In this document: one piece after another, positions 1 through 5,158 of the stretch
Position numbering within the stretch: position 1 is the stretch's first letter
Layout: each line of letters begins with the position of its first letter
From: UBA12403 sp043808565
GTDB lineage: Bacteria; Patescibacteriota; Patescibacteriia; UBA9934; GWF2-40-263
NCBI GenBank assembly: GCA_043808565.1
Contig: JAZDEQ010000078.1
Coordinates: 1 to 5,291, forward strand
Reading direction: 5' to 3'
DNA: 5,291 bases
Translations under genes and position numbers: made by a program
Notes under the pieces: generated by a model
The model's input: the letters and a program-made list of their open reading frames with translations, nothing else
Told to the model about the DNA's origin: nothing
Database searches by the model: none

Positions 1-126
1 GATGATTTGGATAAGCTTGAAAACGTTGTTTTTAAAAGGTGTGAATGGATACTTAAAAACCCTGAAATTCTAAAAGGAGCCGTGGGATTTAATTGGATAC
101 AAGAAATTGAAAGTAGAATAGATTAA
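1..126 (+). CDS. 3' end of an unrecognised gene (C-terminal 41 residues)
   Basis: Frame 1 is open from the window edge to a TAA at 124-126 and encodes 41 residues beginning DDLDKLENVVF and ending NWIQEIESRID. The stretch is charged, probably mostly helical, and contains two tryptophans and one cysteine. I do not recognise the family. It does not align with the part of aldehyde dehydrogenase that should precede the remnant immediately downstream, so it appears to belong to a different gene. That gene stops only 5 bp before dehydrogenase homology begins. The open frame is short enough that chance cannot be excluded, but amino-acid composition and the clean stop are consistent with a real C-terminus. 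The upstream sequence would decide. Confidence 0.45.
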   Translation, partial: DDLDKLENVVFKRCEWILKNPEILKGAVGFNWIQEIESRID

Positions 127-131
127 GTTAA

Positions 132-575
132 TTTGGTATAAAAGACGCCTTAGAAAAAGGCGCACAAATTATTATTGGCGGAAAAACACCAGAAAATCTT
201 AAAGGGGCTTTTTTTGAACCAACAATTTTAATAAATATTACAAAAGACATGCGAGTTTGGAAAGAGGAAGTTTTTGGTCCGGTTTTACCGATTGTAAAAT
301 TCAAAACGGAAGAAGAAGCTATTAAATTAGCCAATGATACAATCTACGGCCTGGGCAGTAGAATCATTTCTCAAGACGTAGAACGAGCCCAAAGAGTTGC
401 CTCGCAAATCGAAGCCGGAACTGTAGAAATCAATCAGGGTTGCCGTTGGCTATCTTGCAATCCTTTTGGTGGCTACAAAAAATCCGGAATGGGTAGGGAA
501 CATGGAACAGCCGGTTTTAAAGAACTATGCCAATTAAAAGTTATCTCAATGAATAAATCTGATTTCAATGCTTGA
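132..575 (+). pseudogene. Aldehyde dehydrogenase, C-terminal remnant
   Basis: This frame encodes about 147 residues of the C-terminal third of an NAD(P)-dependent aldehyde dehydrogenase, a family usually near 480-500 residues. Visible hallmarks are KGAQIIIGGK, the FFEPTIL block, the highly conserved EEVFGPVLPI motif, and the closing NPFGGYKKSGMGREHG signature followed by GFKELCQLKVI. The Rossmann NAD-binding domain, the general-base Glu and the catalytic Cys are all absent, so it cannot be catalytically active. An in-frame TAA at 129-131 precedes the homology, and another gene ends at 126, so the truncation is real in this sequence. The first possible ATG is at 249 and would encode only 108 residues. 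The retained part has no internal stop or frameshift, which suggests a recent deletion or insertion. The stop is TGA at 573-575. Confidence 0.88.
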
Positions 576-601
576 CTTTGGTGTCACTCCGGTGTTACAC
601 T
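572..601 (+). promoter_or_regulatory. Probable promoter of the toxin-antitoxin pair
   Basis: TTGACT (572-577, five of six matches to the -35 consensus) is followed after 18 bp by TACACT (596-601, four of six to the -10 consensus). The -35 box lies across the TGA stop of the dehydrogenase remnant. Transcription would start around 607-609, one to three bases before the antitoxin ATG at 610, giving a leaderless or nearly leaderless mRNA. The position fits a self-contained toxin-antitoxin module, but the call rests on motif matching only. Confidence 0.5.
580..600. promoter_or_regulatory. Candidate antitoxin operator between -35 and -10
   Basis: Two related boxes, GGTGTCAC (580-587) and GGTGTTAC (591-598), repeat with an 11-bp period, about one helical turn. 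Each is also locally palindromic: GTG-T-CAC at 581-587 and GTGT-T-ACAC at 592-600. They fill the spacer and -10 region of the proposed promoter. Ribbon-helix-helix antitoxins commonly bind paired short sites of this kind to repress their own operon. Assigning this site to autoregulation is inference. Confidence 0.45.
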
Positions 602-609
602 TATCTCAT

Positions 610-831
610 ATGCCCACAACTTTACCTCGAGTCAATTTAACCGTACCCAAAGAAATCAATAAAATTCTTTTTCAATTAGCCAAGCGCGACCAAATGTCGG
701 TTTCGGCTAAAACTTTGGAATTAATTAAACAGGCGATTGAAACCGCCGAAGATGTTGAACTTGGCAAAATTGCCGAGGAAAGAATTAAAAAAGGCGGCCG
801 ATTGATTCCTCATGAAAAAGCCTGGTTATGA
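610..831 (+). CDS. Ribbon-helix-helix antitoxin (RelB/StbD-like)
   Basis: This 73-residue protein fits a ribbon-helix-helix antitoxin that neutralises the downstream RelE-type toxin and represses its own operon. The N-terminus PRVNLTVPKEINKIL matches the DNA-contacting beta strand and first helix of the fold, and SVSAKTLELIKQAIE forms the second helix. The C-terminal part, ending in IPHEKAWL, resembles the HEExW-type tail of RHH antitoxins paired with RelE, and should be the toxin-binding segment. An upstream ATG at 568 would add 14 residues (MLDFGVTPVLHLSH) without family resemblance and would begin upstream of the proposed promoter. I therefore chose the ATG at 610, which places the beta strand in the usual position. 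There is no Shine-Dalgarno sequence. Its TGA stop overlaps the toxin start as ATGA, implying translational coupling. Confidence 0.85.
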   Translation: MPTTLPRVNLTVPKEINKILFQLAKRDQMSVSAKTLELIKQAIETAEDVELGKIAEERIKKGGRLIPHEKAWL

Positions 832-1109
832 AATATCGGGTTGTTTATCATCCGCTGGTCGTCAAGACAGATATTCCCAAGCTCGATAGCCAAAACCGCA
901 ACCGCATCAAAAAAGCTATCGAGCAAAAATTATTAACCTCGCCAGAAATTTTTGGTGTACCTCTCAAAAATTCTCTAAAAGGCCATCGCAAACTTCGGGT
1001 CGGCGATTGGCGAGTAGTTTTTAAAATTGACGGCTCAACAATAACTGTTTTTGCTATTCAACACCGCTCAAAAGTTTACGAAAATTTAGTTTTAAGATTA
1101 TTCCCGTAA
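828..1109 (+). CDS. RelE/ParE-superfamily toxin
   Basis: This 93-residue protein belongs to the RelE/ParE toxin fold. The diagnostic C-terminal pattern is present: KLRVGDWRVVFKID at residues 55-68, then ITVFAIQHRSKVY at 72-84. By comparison with RelE, R57, R62, R80 and Y84 fall where the basic and tyrosine residues used in ribosome-dependent mRNA cleavage are found. A ParE-like gyrase poison is less likely but cannot be excluded from sequence. The N-terminus (YRVVYHPLVVKTDIPKLD) is the usual first strand and helix. The ATG overlaps the antitoxin stop (ATGA), so the two are coupled and the antitoxin is made first. A strong hairpin directly after the stop isolates the pair from the following genes. 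The gene is full length with no obvious defect, so the module is probably functional. Confidence 0.9.
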   Translation: MKYRVVYHPLVVKTDIPKLDSQNRNRIKKAIEQKLLTSPEIFGVPLKNSLKGHRKLRVGDWRVVFKIDGSTITVFAIQHRSKVYENLVLRLFP

Positions 1110-1135
1110 AAACACGACCCGGTGTCGTGTTTTTA
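1107..1135 (+). terminator. Hairpin terminator after the toxin gene
   Basis: The stem ACACGAC (1112-1118) pairs with GTCGTGT (1124-1130) around the loop CCGGT. It is extended outward by A/T pairs (TAAAA 1107-1111 with TTTTA 1131-1135) to 12 bp, using the toxin stop codon as part of the stem. The 3' arm ends in a run of Ts. It has the form of an intrinsic terminator on the + strand, and the A run on the other side allows function in both directions. Confidence 0.8.
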
Positions 1136-1146
1136 ACAATAAAATT

Positions 1147-1614
1147 ATGCCCCACCTTCATGACAAAATCGATTTTTGTGCCGAAACTTTTATTGTTTAC
1201 AAAAATACGGTTCTTTTACGAAAACATGATAAATTAAAAATCTGGTTGGGCGTTGGCGGACACATTGAATTAAACGAGGACCCCAACGAAGCCGCAGTCA
1301 GGGAAGTTTGGGAAGAAGTGGGTTTAAAAGTGGTTCTTTATTGTGAAGAAAATAAACAACCGACTTTTTCTGTAAAAACCAAACAGTCGCTTATTCCACC
1401 ACAATACCTAAACCGGCACCCTATCACGGAAAGCCACGAACATATTGCTCTGGTTTATTTTGCCAAAGCCGAAACCCAACAACTAAATCTCTCGACCGAA
1501 GAAAAAAGCGACGACTGCCGCTGGTTTACCAAAGCCGAAATAATTAAAAACGATTGTGGCATTGGCGATGATATTTGTTTTTATGCTTTAAAGGCTCTGG
1601 AAACTTTATCGTAA
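1147..1614 (+). CDS. Nudix hydrolase 1
   Basis: This 155-residue protein is a full-length Nudix hydrolase, a family that cleaves nucleoside diphosphates linked to another moiety using Mg2+ bound by the Nudix helix. The signature GX5EX7REUXEEXGU is complete: G38, E44, R52-E53, E56-E57 and G59-L60. Upstream WLGVGGHIEL is the strand entering the loop. The segment SLIPPQYLNRHPI (near residues 92-104) followed by HEHIALVYFAK is typical of Nudix proteins with a substrate loop before the next strand. The C-terminus has DDCRWFTKAEI, the usual closing strand and helix. The substrate cannot be assigned. The start follows the toxin terminator by 12 bp, so the gene probably needs its own promoter, but I see no convincing one. 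The HD gene begins 4 bp after the stop. Confidence 0.93.
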   Translation: MPHLHDKIDFCAETFIVYKNTVLLRKHDKLKIWLGVGGHIELNEDPNEAAVREVWEEVGLKVVLYCEENKQPTFSVKTKQSLIPPQYLNRHPITESHEHIALVYFAKAETQQLNLSTEEKSDDCRWFTKAEIIKNDCGIGDDICFYALKALETLS

Positions 1615-1618
1615 AATT

Positions 1619-2146
1619 ATGTTTTCAAATCTTGCCATCGACTTCGAAAAAGCTGTCCGGCTTCTGACTAAACATTTACCAACTTCCGATGAAACCAGTC
1701 GAAAACCGATTTTGTTTCACAATCTTCGGGTTGGTGTTTATCTTTATGAAAACGGTTACGAACCAAATATTATCTTGGCCGGACTTTTGCACGACACTCT
1801 TGAATGGTCTTCGGCCGACGAACAAATGTTAAAAAATGAATTTGGGAGTGAGGTAGTTAAAATAATTTTAGCTTGTACCAAAAACGATTCAATTGTTGAT
1901 AAAGAAGAAAAAACCAATGAATTAATTAGTCGCTGTGTCCAAAGTGGCCAAGCGGCTCTGATTGTAAAAACTGCTGACATTATCGACAGCTTTAAATGGT
2001 ATTCGAGCCAAAATAATCAAAACGAACTGCAATATTGTTTAAGAAACGCCAAGGCAATTTTTAAATTCAAACCCGACGATTTTGCCGATAAAATTTTTGA
2101 CGAGTTAAAAAATTGGCAGGATAAATTTATGAATTTAGATAAATAA
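1619..2146 (+). CDS. HD-domain phosphohydrolase, SpoT/MESH1-like
   Basis: This 175-residue single-domain protein has the metal-binding HD pattern in the order H34, H58-D59, D120. The surrounding motifs (LAGLLHDTLEW, then FGSEVVKIILACTK, then IVKTADIIDSF) follow the (p)ppGpp-hydrolase domain of Rel/SpoT and MESH1. There is no synthetase, TGS or ACT domain, so it would be a small stand-alone hydrolase. The pattern is divergent. The catalytic pair after HD, usually E-D, is E62-W63 here, and the Asn four residues after the last metal Asp is S124. Metal binding should persist, but alarmone hydrolysis is uncertain and another nucleotide may be the substrate. It lies 4 bp downstream of Nudix 1 and 4 bp upstream of the membrane protein, so co-transcription is likely. 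Confidence 0.8.
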   Translation: MFSNLAIDFEKAVRLLTKHLPTSDETSRKPILFHNLRVGVYLYENGYEPNIILAGLLHDTLEWSSADEQMLKNEFGSEVVKIILACTKNDSIVDKEEKTNELISRCVQSGQAALIVKTADIIDSFKWYSSQNNQNELQYCLRNAKAIFKFKPDDFADKIFDELKNWQDKFMNLDK

Positions 2147-2150
2147 TTTT

Positions 2151-2552
2151 ATGAAACACCAATATATTCAAACAAAATTCGTTCCTTGGTTGCTCGTCTT
2201 TGGTTTTTTCGCAACAGCGGCGGGTTTAATTGCGGTTGTTTTCGGCATTCAATCATTTATACAAGGAAGTGTTATTGAACTAATTAGTATTTTGACTTGG
2301 TTGGTCTTTTTGTTTATATACTGGATAGCTTTTTTCGAAAAACCAATTGGAAATGAAAATTTTTGGAAAATGCTTGCGCCAACACTAATAATTATCGATA
2401 TTGTTGGAATTGTTCTTCTAAGCCTTGCTGATTCAGCTGGAATTTTTGAGGCTTCCACAAATATCGTTGTTAGTATTGTTCTTTCCTTGCCGCTCTATAT
2501 CATGACATTGTGGTACGCACTAAAATTTTTGCCAAAAATCAAGAATAAATAA
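2151..2552 (+). CDS. Small four-helix membrane protein of unknown function
   Basis: This 133-residue, very hydrophobic protein has four predicted transmembrane segments, roughly residues 11-34, 41-62, 71-93 and 105-127. The loops are short and the C-terminus is basic (LPKIKNK). The positive tail and the N-terminal K/H suggest both ends face the cytoplasm. No enzymatic motif, cysteine pair or known transporter signature is visible, and I do not recognise the family. It sits between the HD gene (4 bp gap) and a Nudix gene (3 bp gap), which implies joint expression. Whether it anchors or senses for the nucleotide enzymes or is a passenger cannot be told. The ATG at 2151 is the natural start, immediately after the preceding stop. 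Confidence 0.8.
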   Translation: MKHQYIQTKFVPWLLVFGFFATAAGLIAVVFGIQSFIQGSVIELISILTWLVFLFIYWIAFFEKPIGNENFWKMLAPTLIIIDIVGIVLLSLADSAGIFEASTNIVVSIVLSLPLYIMTLWYALKFLPKIKNK

Positions 2553-2555
2553 ATT

Positions 2556-2993
2556 ATGTTTACAATTGGTGTGTTTGGAATAATAATCGACGATCAAAAT
2601 CGTGTTTTGCTTTGTCACCGCTGCGATTATGATCTTTGGAATTTGCCGGGTGGCACTTTGGAGGCTGGGGAAGCCCCATGGGAATGTGTTGTTCGCGAAG
2701 TTAAAGAAGAAACTGGTTTTGAAGTAGAAATAATCAAATTGGCAGGAATTTATAATAAACCGGAAAAAAATGAAATTTGTTTTTCTTTTATTTGTAAAAT
2801 TATCGACGGACAATTAACCTTAAATGATGAGGCTGACAAAATTGAATATTTTGATATTAAAGATATTCCCAGTAACACTTCGCCAAAACAAATTGAACGC
2901 ATTAGAGATTATTTTGCCAATAAAAAAGAAATGGTTTATCGAAACCAAACCGGCCCGTCGTCTATTGAATTGATCAAGGACGGTAAACTTTAA
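2556..2993 (+). CDS. Nudix hydrolase 2
   Basis: This 145-residue Nudix hydrolase carries an intact catalytic signature: G33, E39, R47-E48, E51-E52 and G54-F55 in the GX5EX7REUXEEXGU spacing. It is preceded by LWNLPGGTLEAGE, the classic loop-helix entry. The N-terminus IGVFGIIIDDQNRVLLC is the usual opening beta hairpin. After the Nudix helix, ICFSFICKIIDGQL and KIEYFDIKDIP give the later strands and the final helix. The general form resembles MutT/ADP-ribose-type enzymes, but no residue visible here settles the substrate. The protein differs clearly from the two other Nudix proteins in the window outside the motif, so they are not recent duplicates. It begins 3 bp after the membrane-protein gene and ends 6 bp before the THEP1-like gene. 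Confidence 0.93.
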   Translation: MFTIGVFGIIIDDQNRVLLCHRCDYDLWNLPGGTLEAGEAPWECVVREVKEETGFEVEIIKLAGIYNKPEKNEICFSFICKIIDGQLTLNDEADKIEYFDIKDIPSNTSPKQIERIRDYFANKKEMVYRNQTGPSSIELIKDGKL

Positions 2994-2999
2994 AAAAAT

Positions 3000-3698
3000 A
3001 TGCGCAAAAACATTCTAATCACCGGAATGCCAAAAAGTGGTAAATCGACGCTTTTAAAAAAGGTGATTTCCGGTCTTGAAAATAAAATTGGTTTTGTTAC
3101 CAACGAAGTTAGAGAAAACGGTGAACGAATTGGTTTTGAAATTGAGACACATCTTGGAGAAAAATCGACTTTAGCCAGTGTGAATTTTCAAACTGATTTT
3201 CGGGTTTCAAAATTTTTTGTCAATGTAAACAACTTGGATGAAATGATTCCAAAGGTTTCCGAGTTTAATAATGAAAACCTTTTGTTTTTAGACGAAATCG
3301 GACAAATGGAATTATTTTCCGAAAATTTTAAAAATCTGGTTCTCAAATATTTAGATTCGCCAAACACTTGTATTGCTACCATCAAAGTTTGGGACAATGA
3401 ATTTATCGAACAAATTAAAAAACGCAACGATGTAATCTTGGTTGAAATAACCGAGGAAAACCGCGACTCCAAGGAAAAATTTATCACCAAACTGATCGGA
3501 AAAATCCAAAAAGCCAAAAGATACGCCAGCGAGCCGAAAAGATTTTTAGTCAAAGACGATGAAGTAACAATTACCACCGATCATGGTGAAAAACATTTAA
3601 AAAAAATTGAAAACGAATGGTGCTGCGACTGTGGTTTTTTTGCCGAAAACAAAATTTGTAGCCATTTGATTACCTTCGACGAATGTTCGAAAAAATAA
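3000..3698 (+). CDS. THEP1-like NTPase with C-terminal SWIM-type zinc motif
   Basis: This 232-residue protein has two parts. Residues 1-170 match the THEP1 nucleoside-triphosphatase family (Aquifex THEP1, human NTPCR), P-loop enzymes that hydrolyse several NTPs. The Walker A is GMPKSGKST (9-17), KIGFVTNEVRENGERIGFEI (29-48) is the family block, and LLFLDEIGQMEL (94-105) is the Walker B with the characteristic DEIGxMEL. Residues about 180-226 form an extra domain with C209-x-C211, eight residues, C220-x-H222. This is the CxCx(n)CxH pattern of SWIM zinc fingers, and the preceding FLVKDDEVTI...KKIENEWCC fits the SWIM beta strands. Ordinary THEP1 proteins are about 175-190 residues and end before this point. 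SWIM domains usually bind nucleic acid or protein, so the fusion may target the NTPase. The start is 6 bp after Nudix 2. Confidence 0.85.
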   Translation: MRKNILITGMPKSGKSTLLKKVISGLENKIGFVTNEVRENGERIGFEIETHLGEKSTLASVNFQTDFRVSKFFVNVNNLDEMIPKVSEFNNENLLFLDEIGQMELFSENFKNLVLKYLDSPNTCIATIKVWDNEFIEQIKKRNDVILVEITEENRDSKEKFITKLIGKIQKAKRYASEPKRFLVKDDEVTITTDHGEKHLKKIENEWCCDCGFFAENKICSHLITFDECSKK

Positions 3699-3735
3699 AA
3701 ACTCCGCCAAATTCCAATAATCGAAAAATAATCTT

Positions 3736-4476
3736 ATGAAACTACAAAATAAAGTTGCTTTAATCACCGGATCCAGCCGGGGCATTGGCCGAGCCACAGC
3801 TCTGCTTTTAGCCAAAGAAGGGGCAAAAATCGTTGTTAACTATTTGTCCTCTGAAAAAGAGGCGCTGGCGGTCGTGGCTGAAATTAAACAGCTTGGCTCA
3901 GAAGCTTTGGTTATAAAATGTGATGTTTCTAAAGAATTAGAAGTAAAAGAAATGATTAATAAAACAATGAAAACTTTTGGCAGTCTTGATATTTTGGTCA
4001 ATAATGCTGGAATAGTTTATGATACCCCGCTTTTTGAAAGAACGGCTGAACAATTTAAAAAAACACTGGAAGTAAATTTGTTGGGCAACTTTCTTTGTAG
4101 TAAATACGCCGCTGAACAAATGTTAAAAAAGAATGGCGGAAGAATTGTTAATATTTCTTCAACCAATGCAATTAATAGTTTTAGTCCCGATGCTATTGAC
4201 TACGACGCCTCAAAAGCCGGCGTCATCACTTTAACCAAAGACTTTGCTAAGGCACTTGCGCCAAAAATACAAGTAAACGCCATTGCTCCTGGCTGGGTAG
4301 AAACCACCATGAACAAAGATCTGCCAGAAGACTTTGTTAAAAACGAAACCGAAAAAATTTATTTAAAAAGATTTGCTAAGCCAGAAGAAATCGCTAAAAC
4401 CGTCTTGTTCTTGGCCAGCGATGAAGCTAGTTATATAACCGGAAGTATTTTGGTTGTTGATGGCGGACATGACTAA
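3736..4476 (+). CDS. Short-chain dehydrogenase/reductase, FabG-like
   Basis: This 246-residue classical SDR oxidoreductase is the usual length of 3-oxoacyl-ACP reductase. The Rossmann cofactor motif TGSSRGIG is at 11-18, followed by D63-V64, NNAG (89-92), the structural N114, the catalytic S142 (in NISST), Y156-x-x-x-K160, and PGWVETTM at 185-192. The C-terminus ITGSILVVDGGHD is the canonical family ending. S142 to Y156 is one residue longer than in E. coli FabG, a minor insertion. The N35-Y36 region after the second strand (VVNYLSSE) is common in NADP-preferring members. No other fatty-acid genes are nearby, so the substrate is open and fabG is not assigned as a symbol. A 37-bp gap separates it from the THEP1-like gene and a 34-bp gap separates it from Nudix 3. 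Confidence 0.93.
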   Translation: MKLQNKVALITGSSRGIGRATALLLAKEGAKIVVNYLSSEKEALAVVAEIKQLGSEALVIKCDVSKELEVKEMINKTMKTFGSLDILVNNAGIVYDTPLFERTAEQFKKTLEVNLLGNFLCSKYAAEQMLKKNGGRIVNISSTNAINSFSPDAIDYDASKAGVITLTKDFAKALAPKIQVNAIAPGWVETTMNKDLPEDFVKNETEKIYLKRFAKPEEIAKTVLFLASDEASYITGSILVVDGGHD

Positions 4477-4510
4477 TTGGCAAAATAAATTTTCTGAATA
4501 AAAAAAATAT

Positions 4511-4939
4511 ATGTCTCAACCCCATGAACCCAATCGCCCAGCCGTTGGCGTAGCCACTATTGTCGTCAAAGCTGGCAAGATTGCCGTCGGTAAAGATACC
4601 CGCAAAGGCGACGCAGTTTATGGCGTACCCGGTGGACACTGGGAATCGGGCGAAACCTTAAAGGAATGTGCCCTTCGCGAAGTAAAAGAGGAAAGCGGCC
4701 TCACGGCCCGTAACCCTCAACTAATTTCGGTTTACGATTTTTATCGCGCTGACAAAGAAAAAAGTTATGTAACCATTGGCATGAAGGCCGACTATGTGTC
4801 TGGCGACTTTTCCGATCTTCACGACGAGGGACGATTAGATTGGAATTGGTACACACCAGAGGCGGCCCTGAAATTAAATCTTTTTCCCGCTGATAAAATT
4901 TTGATCGAACGATATCTGTCCGGAGTGATTTTTGAATAA
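4511..4939 (+). CDS. Nudix hydrolase 3, NUDT15/MTH2-like type
   Basis: This 142-residue Nudix hydrolase has a complete catalytic box: G42, E48, R56-E57, E60-E61 and G63-L64. The surrounding pattern (RPAVGVATIVV near the N-terminus, then GVPGGHWESGE) resembles the NUDT15/MTH2-like group, which hydrolyses nucleoside triphosphates such as dCTP or oxidised/modified purine nucleotides. YVTIGMKADYVSGDF and RLDWNWYTPEAAL give the later strands and closing helix. Substrate assignment remains inference. The start ATG lies in an A-rich leader without a Shine-Dalgarno sequence. TTGGCA at 4477-4482 could be a -35 box, but no good -10 follows. The stop is a TAA in a run of As, after which the structured non-coding region begins. 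Confidence 0.93.
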   Translation: MSQPHEPNRPAVGVATIVVKAGKIAVGKDTRKGDAVYGVPGGHWESGETLKECALREVKEESGLTARNPQLISVYDFYRADKEKSYVTIGMKADYVSGDFSDLHDEGRLDWNWYTPEAALKLNLFPADKILIERYLSGVIFE

Positions 4940-4952
4940 AAAAACCAACCTC

Positions 4953-5080
4953 AAACCCTTTGTCTTGCGCTCGAGCTAGAACATGATGAAACACGAAAAG
5001 GTAGCCAATTCGCCTCGAGGCGATCTGAAACATAAAAACCAAGAGGAGAAACGCAATCCGTAGCGACAGACAAAGGGTTT
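4953..5080. repeat. Inverted-repeat unit, 13-bp perfect arms
   Basis: AAACCCTTTGTCT (4953-4965) is the exact reverse complement of AGACAAAGGGTTT (5068-5080). After a 2-by-2 internal loop the pairing continues with CGCT (4968-4971) and AGCG (5062-5065), giving 17 base pairs closing a 90-nt interior. The interior contains a 14-bp palindrome. On the minus strand the unit is followed after 8 nt by a run of seven Ts (4944-4938), so a structured minus-strand RNA ending there is conceivable. Confidence 0.8.
5010..5023. repeat. Perfect 14-bp palindrome
   Basis: TCGCCTCGAGGCGA is self-complementary over all 14 bases and GC-rich in an AT-rich setting. It lies inside the loop of the 128-bp inverted repeat. 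It can be a symmetric protein-binding site or, with a small loop, the tip hairpin of the larger structure. A second short palindrome with the same CTCGAG core, GCTCGAGC, is at 4969-4976. Confidence 0.75.
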
Positions 5081-5104
5081 CTCGCCAAGGCCATTTCTTT
5101 TCTC

Positions 5105-5140
5105 CCCCTCTTTTATTTGGGCCAGCAAAGAAAAGAGGGG
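5105..5140. repeat. Strong hairpin, CCCCTCTTTT / AAAAGAGGGG
   Basis: CCCCTCTTTT (5105-5114) pairs exactly with AAAAGAGGGG (5131-5140). After one A/G mismatch, TTTG (5116-5119) pairs with CAAA (5126-5129), leaving the loop GGCCAG. The stem has 14 pairs. It is not followed by a T run on either strand, so it is not a standard terminator for Nudix 3. Confidence 0.8.
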
Positions 5141-5158
5141 TGGGGTGTGGGGGCAGGG
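5137..5158 (+). other. G-quadruplex motif
   Basis: Four G tracts, GGGG (5137-5140), GGGG (5142-5145), GGGGG (5149-5153) and GGG (5156-5158), are separated by loops of 1, 3 and 2 bases. This meets the canonical G3+N1-7 rule. The first tract is also the 3' end of the hairpin at 5105-5140, and the last shares two bases with the left arm of the 17-bp inverted repeat, so these structures are mutually exclusive in part. Confidence 0.7.

Noticed and set aside
249..575. Stand-alone 108-residue gene starting at ATG 249
   Set aside because: The ATG is an internal methionine of the dehydrogenase (KDMRVW), and homology continues upstream to about 132. It is a fragment, not a small gene.
568..609. Upstream ATG extending the antitoxin by 14 residues
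   Set aside because: The extension has no resemblance to RHH antitoxins, it would start upstream of the probable promoter elements, and the ATG at 610 puts the beta strand at the expected position.
4477..4510. Separate promoter for Nudix 3 (TTGGCA)
   Set aside because: Only a poly-A tract occurs at the right spacing, with no -10 like sequence. Read-through from the reductase gene is simpler.
1..4939. Alternative genetic code with TGA as Gly, known in some CPR lineages
   Set aside because: TGA ends the dehydrogenase remnant and the antitoxin at the expected places, and no gene has an internal TGA.
5105..5140. Intrinsic terminator for the Nudix 3 transcript
   Set aside because: The hairpin is strong, but no T run follows it on either strand and it lies 165 bp past the stop codon.
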